A stretch of DNA of 11,323 bases. Source: an uncultured Bacilli bacterium. GTDB taxonomy: Bacteria > Bacillota_I > Bacilli_A > RF39 > UBA660. Positions 5,537 to 11,323 of this stretch are shown piece after piece. A model generated the notes under the pieces. The model did not search any database, had not been told where the DNA came from, and saw nothing but the letters and a program-made list of their open reading frames with translations. Location of the stretch: positions 1 through 11,323 of the forward strand of contig CAKPDM010000025.1 in the NCBI GenBank assembly GCA_934148995.1, written 5' to 3'. The stretch's first letter is position 1; each line of letters starts with the position of its first letter. Position numbers and translations under genes: made by a program.

Positions 5537-7282
5537 ATGAAAACAATAGAAAATAATAGTTTAAGATTAACTGATAAAGAGAAAAAAGTGACACTGTATG
5601 GTTGGGTGCAAAAGAAACGTGACTTAGGTGGAGTATGTTTCATTGACCTTAGAGATAGAAGTGGTATTGTACAGTTAGTAGCTCGTTCAGGAGAAGTTTA
5701 TGAGATAGCTAGTACTTTAAAGAATGAGTCGGTTTTAAAAGTAGAAGGTATAGTTAAAGAACGTGAATCTAAAAATAATAATATTGCTACTGGTGATATT
5801 GAAGTAGAACTAGAATGTATTGAATTATTAAACTCTTCAAGAGATTTACCATTTGAAATTACTAATGACACAACAGCATTAGAAGATACAAGACTAAAAT
5901 ATCGTTATTTAGATCTTAGAAGAAGTAACTTAAAAGATAACTTAATAACTCGTCATAAAATTACACTTGCTATTAGAAACTTTCTAGATGGCAAAGGTTT
6001 TGTCGAAGTAGAAACCCCCGTACTTTGTAAATCAACTCCGGAAGGAGCAAGAGATTATTTGGTGCCAAGTAGAGTAAATAAAGGTAAGTTTTATGCTCTT
6101 CCGCAATCACCACAATTATTTAAACAATTACTAATGGTTGGGGGAATGGAAAAGTATTTCCAAATAGCAAAATGTTTTCGTGATGAAGACTTAAGAAGTG
6201 ATAGACAACCAGAGTTTACGCAAGTTGATATGGAAATGAGTTTTGTTGATGAAGAAGATGTTATGAGTTTAACAGAACAATTAATCGCTCATGTCTTTAA
6301 AGAAATAAAAGGTATTGATATTAAACTTCCTCTTAAGAGAATGGAATACGATGATGCAATGAAGTATTATGGTTCTGATAAACCAGACTTAAGATTCGAT
6401 ATGAAGATAAATGACGTTAAAGATATCTTTAAAAATACTGAATTTAAAGTCTTTCAAAATGCTCTTAGTGAAGAAACTACAATTGCTTGTATAAAAGTAG
6501 AAAATAATGCTAGTTATTTCTCAAGAAAGAAAACAGATGAACTAACCGAATTTGTTAAGATATATAAAGCGAAAGGACTTCCTTTTGTTAAGTATGAAAA
6601 TAGTGAGTTTACTGGTGGTATTAGTAAGTTTTTGAAAGAAGAAGAACAAAAAGAATTAGTAACTAACTTAAATCTTCAAGATAATGATATCTTATTCTTT
6701 GCTGCTGATATTAAGAATATAGTTTATCAAACATTAGGAGCTTTAAGATGCAAATTAGCGCGTGACTTAAACCTTATTAAGGAAGGTGACTATAAATTAC
6801 TATGGGTTACTAAATTTCCATCATTTGAGTGGAGTGAAGAAGAAAATAGATATGTTTCTTGTCACCATCCATTTACTGCTCCGTTAGATAGTGATATAGA
6901 TAAATTAATAAATGATAAAGCACATTGCTATTCAAAAGCTTATGATATTGTTATTAATGGTTATGAAGCTGGTGGAGGATCAATTCGTATTCATAACGAA
7001 GAAATTCAAGAAAAAATGTTTGAAGCTTTAGAGTTGACAAAAGAAGATATTGAAGAAAAATTTGGATTCTTTGTTGAAGCTTTAAAATATGGAACACCAC
7101 CACATGGGGGCCTTGCTATTGGACTAGATAGACTTACAATGTTATTAACAGAAACTGATAACATTCGTGATGTAATTGCTTTTCCTAAGACTGCTAGTGC
7201 TAGCTGTCTTATGAGTGAAGCACCAAATAAAGTTGCTAAAAAACAATTAGAAGATTTAGGAATAAAGCTAGAAAAAGAATAA
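5537..7282 (+). CDS. aspS: Aspartyl-tRNA synthetase, bacterial type
   Basis: Class II synthetase of 581 residues, normal for the long bacterial AspRS. The N-terminal OB-fold anticodon domain contains WVQKKRDLGG (23-32). The catalytic core starts with motif 1 around FVEVETPVL (about 155-163) and contains QSPQLFKQLLM (about 190-200). Motif 2 is KCFRDEDLRSDRQPEFTQVD, with R215. The bacterial GAD insertion lies between motifs 2 and 3. Motif 3 is GGLAIGLDRL (524-533, with R532), followed by the DVIAFPK signature. Leu30 replaces the His found at this site in the non-discriminating Pseudomonas enzyme, which hints at a tRNA-Asp-only enzyme; this is not proof. The SD AGGAAG overlaps the hisS stop (TAG at 5520-5522). 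Both genes would be induced when charged tRNA-Asp runs low. Confidence 0.97.
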   Translation: MKTIENNSLRLTDKEKKVTLYGWVQKKRDLGGVCFIDLRDRSGIVQLVARSGEVYEIASTLKNESVLKVEGIVKERESKNNNIATGDIEVELECIELLNSSRDLPFEITNDTTALEDTRLKYRYLDLRRSNLKDNLITRHKITLAIRNFLDGKGFVEVETPVLCKSTPEGARDYLVPSRVNKGKFYALPQSPQLFKQLLMVGGMEKYFQIAKCFRDEDLRSDRQPEFTQVDMEMSFVDEEDVMSLTEQLIAHVFKEIKGIDIKLPLKRMEYDDAMKYYGSDKPDLRFDMKINDVKDIFKNTEFKVFQNALSEETTIACIKVENNASYFSRKKTDELTEFVKIYKAKGLPFVKYENSEFTGGISKFLKEEEQKELVTNLNLQDNDILFFAADIKNIVYQTLGALRCKLARDLNLIKEGDYKLLWVTKFPSFEWSEEENRYVSCHHPFTAPLDSDIDKLINDKAHCYSKAYDIVINGYEAGGGSIRIHNEEIQEKMFEALELTKEDIEEKFGFFVEALKYGTPPHGGLAIGLDRLTMLLTETDNIRDVIAFPKTASASCLMSEAPNKVAKKQLEDLGIKLEKE

Positions 7283-7288
7283 CTTTTA

Positions 7289-7325
7289 GAAAAGAAAGGT
7301 TAAAAAAAGTTAAGCTTTCTTTTTC
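7289..7325 (+). terminator. Probable weak terminator after aspS
   Basis: gaaaagaaag (7289-7298) can pair with ctttcttttt (7315-7324) across a 16-base loop. The 3' arm ends in a T run rather than being followed by one, and the stem is AT-rich, so efficiency may be low. It sits in the 87-base gap between aspS and uppP, just before a new promoter. Confidence 0.5.
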
Positions 7326-7335
7326 CTTGCTAGTT

Positions 7336-7344
7336 TGTTATAAT
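7336..7344 (+). promoter_or_regulatory. Extended -10 promoter of uppP
   Basis: TGTTATAAT contains a TGn extension directly before a perfect TATAAT (7339-7344). There is no good -35 box at 16-18 bp, which is usual for extended -10 promoters. The start point would be near 7351, leaving a leader of about 20 bases with AAGGTG (7359-7364) before the ATG at 7370. Confidence 0.65.
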
Positions 7345-7369
7345 CTTATTTAGAAAAGAAGGTGTTATT

Positions 7370-8188
7370 ATGAATAATATTATTGCAGCGATTATTCTTG
7401 GAATTGTCCAAGGAATAGCTGAATTTTTACCAATATCATCAAGTGCACATTTAATTATTTTTAGAGATGTCTTTGGTATTGGTAAGGGAATGGGTAGCGA
7501 TTTGGCACTATGCTTTGATCTTGCCCTTCATCTTGGAACTTTACTTGCTATTGCCGTATTTTTCTTTAAAGACTTTTTAAATATGGTCGTAAAAGGAGTA
7601 ACTAAAGGAGTAAAAGATAGTGATGGAAAACTTTTCTTTCAAATAATAGTTGCTACTATTCCTGCTGCTATAGTTGGAGTATTGTTTGAAGATGTAATTG
7701 AAAATGCTATTAGAACTAATTACTATTTAATAGCAACTGCCTTAATAGCGATGGGTATCATTATCTATATAATAGATAAAAAATCAAAACAAGAGAAAAG
7801 GGTTAAAGAATTGTCATTCAAAGATGCATTCTTGATTGGTTGTAGTCAAGTATTTGCATTAATTCCTGGTTTTAGTAGAAGCGGAACTACTATCGCTTGT
7901 GCTAGAGCTTTAAAACTAAATAGAGAAGATGCTGCTAAGTTTTCTTTCTATTTATCAGCTCCTGTTGTCTTAGGTGCTTGCTTATTACAATTAGTTAAAG
8001 GGGAAGCGATAGCTTTAATTACTTCTAATGTAGCAATATTCTTAGTAGGAATTGTTATTGCTTTCATAACAGGAATTATCTGCATTAAATTCTTATTACA
8101 ATACTTAAAGAAACATGATTTTAAAGTGTTTATGATTTATCGTATTTTACTTGCACTTCTAGTTATCTTATTAATTACATTCAGGTAG
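7370..8188 (+). CDS. uppP: Undecaprenyl-diphosphate phosphatase (UppP/BacA family)
   Basis: Integral membrane enzyme of 272 residues that removes a phosphate from undecaprenyl diphosphate. This recycles the lipid carrier for peptidoglycan and other wall polymers, and the family is associated with bacitracin resistance. The first signature is EFLPISSSAHL (18-28), holding catalytic Glu18 and His27. The second is PGFSRSGTT (166-174), with R170. Many relatives have Gly where this protein has Ala26. Hydrophobic segments span the whole length and fit the family's multi-helix membrane fold. It is transcribed from its own extended -10 promoter and is the first of three closely packed membrane-protein genes. 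Its presence argues that the organism makes a cell wall. Confidence 0.96.
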   Translation: MNNIIAAIILGIVQGIAEFLPISSSAHLIIFRDVFGIGKGMGSDLALCFDLALHLGTLLAIAVFFFKDFLNMVVKGVTKGVKDSDGKLFFQIIVATIPAAIVGVLFEDVIENAIRTNYYLIATALIAMGIIIYIIDKKSKQEKRVKELSFKDAFLIGCSQVFALIPGFSRSGTTIACARALKLNREDAAKFSFYLSAPVVLGACLLQLVKGEAIALITSNVAIFLVGIVIAFITGIICIKFLLQYLKKHDFKVFMIYRILLALLVILLITFR

Positions 8189-8198
8189 GAGGTAAAGT

Positions 8199-8948
8199 AT
8201 GAGTCCTAATCTGTCACTTTTTATTACATTTCTATTAGGATTATTCTTAGTAGTTGGAATAATCTTTTCTTTCTTTTTAAATAAAAAAAGAAGGGTATTA
8301 GACTACATCTTTGCTCTTGCTTTTTCTCTTCTTATTATGCTAATGATATTTGATTTATTAAAAGAGTCATTAGAAATATTTGGGTTTGGTAAGTTGTATC
8401 TATTTATTATTTTTGCCTTACTTGGCTTTCTAATATTTAAAATATTAGATCAATTTATTCCAGATCATCATGATCATGTAAAAAGTAGTAAAGAAATCAA
8501 AGAAAATATTCATCATATTGGGCTACTTTCTATCATAGTGTTAATTATTCATAACATTATTGAAGGTATGGCGATTTATTTTGTTACACTTAGTGATTTG
8601 TCACTAGGAATAATGATGAGTATTGGGGTTGGTATTCATAACTTACCACTAGGTGTAATGATTGGTAGTGTTTACTCAGAAAGTTCAGAAAAGAAAAGTC
8701 TAACGATACCGATGATTCTTCTTAGTGTTTCTACCTTTTTAGGAGGATTAATTCCATTCTCATTAAAACTAACTAGTGCTAGTAATATCTTTATGGGAAT
8801 ACTTCTTTCACTAGTGTTAGGAATGTTATTCTACTTAGTATTTTTTGAATTACTTCCAAAAGTTAAAGATACTAAAAATAAAGATATGACAATTTATGGT
8901 ATAGTAAGTGGTGTTTTAATCTTTCTATTAACATTATTTTTTGATTAG
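8199..8948 (+). CDS. ZIP-family metal transporter (zinc/iron permease-like)
   Basis: A 249-residue membrane protein with about eight hydrophobic segments. Two ZIP metal-site motifs are clear: HNIIEG (118-123) on the fourth helix and HNLPLG (147-152) on the fifth. A His-rich cytoplasmic-type loop (DHHDH at about 88-92 and IHH at about 105-107) precedes the fourth helix, as in ZIP proteins. It most likely imports Zn2+ or another divalent cation; the substrate cannot be read from sequence, and a ZupT- or GufA-like assignment is only a guess. The gene starts 10 bases after uppP, and its SD TAGGAGG overlaps the uppP stop codon, so the two are probably translated from one message. No metal-regulator operator is evident upstream. 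Confidence 0.9.
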   Translation: MSPNLSLFITFLLGLFLVVGIIFSFFLNKKRRVLDYIFALAFSLLIMLMIFDLLKESLEIFGFGKLYLFIIFALLGFLIFKILDQFIPDHHDHVKSSKEIKENIHHIGLLSIIVLIIHNIIEGMAIYFVTLSDLSLGIMMSIGVGIHNLPLGVMIGSVYSESSEKKSLTIPMILLSVSTFLGGLIPFSLKLTSASNIFMGILLSLVLGMLFYLVFFELLPKVKDTKNKDMTIYGIVSGVLIFLLTLFFD

Positions 8949-8958
8949 GAGGGGTCTG

Positions 8959-9696
8959 ATGTTTTATACACTCTGTTATTGGTTTTTATGTTTTATGCTT
9001 TATTCCTTTATTGGTTATTTAACTGAAATAACTTGTTGTTCTATTAATAATAAGAAACTAGTAATGAATAGAGGTTTCTGTCTTGGCCCTTACTTACCTA
9101 TTTATGGTTCAAGTTGCGTCATAATGAATCTATTTTTAGCAAAATATAGTAATGACCTTATCACTTTATTTGTTATGTCAGCTTTTGTTTGTACCCTAAT
9201 GGAATATATGACTAGTTTAATTTTAGAGAAGATATTTCATGCTAGATGGTGGGATTACACAGAAAAGAAATTCAATCTTTCTGGTCGCGTTTGTCTTGAA
9301 AACTCTTGTCTATTTGGATTGGGTGGAGTAGTAATAGTTAGTATTATTCATCCTTTTGTTGATGGACTAATCAAGAGTATACCTGATAAAGTAATGATGA
9401 TTGTTGCTATCGTACTATTTATTATTTTTATGATAGATGTTGCTATTACCGTTACTACGATGTGTCAAGTTAAGATTGCTAGTATGAAGTTTACAGCAAA
9501 AGATGCAACAGAAGAAATAAGTAGACGTGTTAGAAGTGAAATAATTAAGAATAAGGGCTTAATGTTGCATATGCTTAATGCCTTTCCTAAAATCAATTTA
9601 AGTAATCACGATCCGTTAGGAAGAATTAAAAAGATTTTGGCCAAACAAAAAGAAGAGTATAAAAAAAAGAAGGAAAAAAGCAAGAGAAAGAAATAA
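8959..9696 (+). CDS. CmpB-type putative ABC transporter permease family membrane protein
   Basis: The start is the ATG at 8959, with AGGAGGGG (8947-8954) overlapping the upstream TAG stop. An in-frame TTG at 8941 lies before the SD and is rejected. The 245-residue protein has family signatures GFCLGPYLPIYG (39-50) and WWDYTEKKFNLSGR (97-110), and several membrane helices. After the last helix comes a charged cytoplasmic tail ending in a Lys/Arg-rich stretch (KKKKEKSKRKK). The family (Pfam ABC_trans_CmpB) is widespread in Firmicutes and labelled a putative permease, but no transport role is well established. It shares the operon with uppP and the ZIP gene. Its last codons form half of a terminator hairpin, and its stop abuts the stop of the opposing gene. 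Confidence 0.9.
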   Translation: MFYTLCYWFLCFMLYSFIGYLTEITCCSINNKKLVMNRGFCLGPYLPIYGSSCVIMNLFLAKYSNDLITLFVMSAFVCTLMEYMTSLILEKIFHARWWDYTEKKFNLSGRVCLENSCLFGLGGVVIVSIIHPFVDGLIKSIPDKVMMIVAIVLFIIFMIDVAITVTTMCQVKIASMKFTAKDATEEISRRVRSEIIKNKGLMLHMLNAFPKINLSNHDPLGRIKKILAKQKEEYKKKKEKSKRKK

Positions 9697-9713
9697 TTAT
9701 TCTCTTGCTTTTT
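9676..9713. terminator. Bidirectional terminator shared by convergent genes
   Basis: The arm aaaagcaagagaa (9676-9688) pairs with ttctcttgctttt (9700-9712). A T run follows on the + strand, and on the - strand the complement of the left A run supplies one. Both stop codons, 9694-9696 (+) and 9697-9699 (-), lie in the loop. The stem therefore encodes the last residues of both proteins. Confidence 0.85.
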
Positions 9714-10788
9714 CAATAATTATTTTATTTTCCTGTAACCTTTTATTATCAGGTGCTAGTTCTAAGGCTTTATTGATATAGCCTAAAGATTTAGAATAAT
9801 CTTTTAGATAATAGTAACTTACTGCTAATAAGTCATATATTGTGTGATCAAAACTAAATTGTTCATTTATATAAGTTTTCGGATGAGTCTTTATCTTTAA
9901 AGCTTCTAAACAGTACTTTTCTGTTTCCTTGTAATTACCTAGGCTGGATTCTAAAAGAGCTAGTTCTACAAAAGCATCTCTTAGATATGGTGCTTCCTTA
10001 ATTGCTTCTAAATACCACATTTTTGCTTCTTTATATCTTTTTAGTTCAGTATAACATCTAGCGATAAAGCGCATTGAAGCGGCCCGTTCATCTTTCCAAA
10101 TTGCTTTTTCTAAAGATAAATGTTTAATTAAAGTATCAATTGCTTTATTATATTCTTTATGATACATATATTCTCTTCCTAAGTAGTGCATATTTCTATC
10201 ATTAGTAGGGTCTTCCTTAACAGATAGTTCTAATAATGGCAGATAATTACTTCTACTTTTAGTAGGGTCAGGGAAATGATTTAAAGTTATTAAATCAGTC
10301 TGTTCCTTTATTTCTTTCTTATCACCTATATAGGTCAAAACTTCATGAACAGGATGAGTCCAGGTGTAATTATTCCTAGAATGGATTTTTTCAATGTAAA
10401 AGTTTACTAATGGTTTGTTGTCTTTATCTAATTTCCAATTATAATTATAAGCAAGTCTTGTAATATTTTCCTTCCAAATACTCTCGAGATTATCTCGCCA
10501 ACCTTTTTCAAATACTTCATCTAAGTCTGTACAAACGCAAATATCAGTGTCTTGTGGTACTAAGGCTAATGACTTATTCCTAGCTATGTCAAATCTAAAA
10601 GGATAAATTGTTTCTTCCTTAACGGTAACCCCTAGTTCTTGTAGTTTTTTTACAGTGTTGTCATCACTACCTGTATCTAATACAATTATTTCATCTGCTT
10701 CTTTCATTGATTCTACCCAACGTGATACAAATTTTTCTTCATTTTTACTTATTGCATAAACGATAACTTTAAATTTTTTCGTCTTCAT
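9697..10788 (-). CDS. GT2 glycosyltransferase with C-terminal TPR repeats
   Basis: A 363-residue cytoplasmic protein. The N-terminal GT-A domain has the nucleotide-sugar strand VIVYAISKNEE (8-18), then DTGSDDNT (38-45). DLD at 88-90 is the DXD metal-binding motif. HPVHE lies further on, in the acceptor/metal region. From about residue 190, paired helices with TPR-type Ala/Tyr/Gly spacing follow (for example HYLGREYMYHKEYNKAI, YLKDYSKSLGYINKALEL). This layout resembles SunS and related protein glycosyltransferases, where the TPR part holds the acceptor. The start ATG is six bases after the stop of the collagen-like gene and has no evident SD, which suggests coupled translation. The obvious candidate substrate is the Thr-rich Gly-X-Y neighbour; comparable glycosyltransferases sit beside bclA genes in Clostridioides difficile. 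Both the sugar and the acceptor are inferred. Confidence 0.88.
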   Translation of the reverse strand: MKTKKFKVIVYAISKNEEKFVSRWVESMKEADEIIVLDTGSDDNTVKKLQELGVTVKEETIYPFRFDIARNKSLALVPQDTDICVCTDLDEVFEKGWRDNLESIWKENITRLAYNYNWKLDKDNKPLVNFYIEKIHSRNNYTWTHPVHEVLTYIGDKKEIKEQTDLITLNHFPDPTKSRSNYLPLLELSVKEDPTNDRNMHYLGREYMYHKEYNKAIDTLIKHLSLEKAIWKDERAASMRFIARCYTELKRYKEAKMWYLEAIKEAPYLRDAFVELALLESSLGNYKETEKYCLEALKIKTHPKTYINEQFSFDHTIYDLLAVSYYYLKDYSKSLGYINKALELAPDNKRLQENKIIIEKARE

Positions 10789-10794
10789 TTGTTA

Positions 10795-11323
10795 TTAAGC
10801 ACTAGGCCCTGTAGGTCCAGTTGGTCCAGTTGGCCCTTCTAATCCTTGAATACCTTGTGTACCTTGTAAACCTTGAGGTCCAGTTGGTCCCGTAGGCCCT
10901 GTTGCACCTTCTAGTCCTTGTACTCCTTGAACACCTTGCGTACCTTGTAAACCTTGTGGTCCAGTTGGTCCTGTAGGTCCTGTTGCACCTTCTAGTCCTT
11001 GTACTCCTTGAACACCTTGCGTACCTTGTAAACCTTGTGGTCCAGTTGGTCCTGTAGGCCCTGTTGCACCTTCTAATCCTTGTTCTCCTTGAATACCTTG
11101 TAAACCTTGTGGTCCAGTTGGTCCTGTAGGTCCTGTTGCACCTTCTAGTCCTTGTACTCCTTGAACACCTTGCGTACCTTGTAAACCTTGTGGTCCAGTT
11201 GGTCCTGTAGGCCCTGTTGCACCTTCTAATCCTTGTTCTCCTTGAATACCTTGTAAACCTTGTGGTCCAGTTGGTCCTGTAGGTCCTGTTGCACCTTCTA
11301 GTCCTTGTACTCCTTGAACACCT
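10795..11323 (-). CDS. Collagen-like Gly-X-Y repeat protein (5' end outside window)
   Basis: The minus-strand frame is open to the right edge, and all of the roughly 175 visible residues are Gly-X-Y triplets. Triplet types are GPT, GPQ, GLQ, GTQ, GIQ, GVQ, GEQ, GLE and GAT, like BclA-type exosporium or surface collagens. Such proteins form triple helices stabilised by Pro, Gln and Thr, and Thr in GPT can carry O-linked sugars. The protein ends in ...GPTGPSA and tandem TAA stops, directly in the collagen stretch. The C-terminal trimerisation domain seen in BclA is missing. Any N-terminal anchor or export signal lies beyond the window. The glycosyltransferase gene follows after six bases. Base composition is visibly richer in G and C than the neighbours, forced by Gly and Pro codons. 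Confidence 0.93.
   Translation of the reverse strand, partial: GVQGVQGLEGATGPTGPTGPQGLQGIQGEQGLEGATGPTGPTGPQGLQGTQGVQGVQGLEGATGPTGPTGPQGLQGIQGEQGLEGATGPTGPTGPQGLQGTQGVQGVQGLEGATGPTGPTGPQGLQGTQGVQGVQGLEGATGPTGPTGPQGLQGTQGIQGLEGPTGPTGPTGPSA
10898..11323 (-). repeat. Alternating 81/72-bp collagen coding repeats
   Basis: The anchor gttgcacc (+ strand) recurs at 10901, 10982, 11063, 11135, 11216 and 11288, giving spacings of 81, 81, 72, 81 and 72. The 81-bp unit has nine triplets, including GTQ-GVQ-GVQ. The 72-bp unit has eight, with GIQ-GEQ instead. An 81+72 pair (153 bp) makes a higher-order unit repeated almost perfectly at the right edge. Copy number is likely to vary between strains, and short-read assembly could miscount it. 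Confidence 0.92.

Noticed and set aside
5392..5643. Minus-strand His-rich open frame
   Set aside because: Its His run is the antisense of the Cys/Asp-rich hisS tail, and it overlaps the ends of two certain genes.
8941..8958. Upstream TTG start for the CmpB-family gene
   Set aside because: It precedes the AGGAGGGG SD and overlaps the ZIP gene's end; the ATG at 8959 fits the spacing.
1..11323. TGA read as Trp (Mycoplasma-type code)
   Set aside because: No recognised gene ends in TGA, but all Trp residues checked use TGG and conserved proteins have normal lengths without needing TGA read-through.

Overview
The window is very AT-rich and reads with the standard code: every Trp in the recognised genes is TGG and no visible gene ends in TGA. 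Shine-Dalgarno sites are strong (AGGAGG type). It carries a T-box-controlled hisS-aspS operon, uppP (so the cell makes a wall), a CmpB-family membrane protein and a collagen-like protein. Together these suggest an uncultured gut-type low-GC Firmicute (Bacilli/Erysipelotrichia/RF39-like) rather than a wall-less Mollicute. The lineage is inferred from style, not from a marker search.

Left part (1-3894, + strand): a tandem family of paralogous repeat proteins. The first copy enters from the left edge, the second (891-2540) is complete, and the third (2554-3363) is diverged and truncated. A decayed remnant of its lost C-terminus follows (3364-3590), then a 93-residue mTERF-like fragment. The complete copy has an N-terminal region that by eye resembles mTERF-type helical repeats. 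It then has nine near-identical 29-residue (87-bp) repeats and a conserved 126-residue C-terminal part. Non-conservative variation among the repeats is concentrated at repeat positions 17 (T/E/Q) and 21 (H/R/N/Q). These are one helical turn apart if the segment is helical. This is the main candidate for an undescribed modular recognition system.

Middle (3928-7282): a sigma-A-like promoter and a T-box riboswitch precede hisS-aspS. The specifier is GAC (Asp) and the antiterminator bulge is UGGCACC, whose variable C fits discriminator G73, so the operon appears to sense uncharged tRNA-Asp. HisRS ends in an unusual Cys/His-rich tail.

Right-middle (7283-9696): a weak terminator and an extended -10 promoter lead into uppP, a ZIP-family metal transporter and a CmpB-family membrane protein. 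They are tightly spaced, and the second and third SDs overlap the preceding TAG stop.

Right (9697-11323, - strand): a collagen-like Gly-X-Y protein enters from the right edge. Six bases after its stop begins a GT2-TPR glycosyltransferase, which may modify it. This gene and the CmpB gene converge with abutting stop codons inside a shared bidirectional terminator. Both window edges fall inside tandem repeats, so copy numbers there are incomplete and prone to assembly error.
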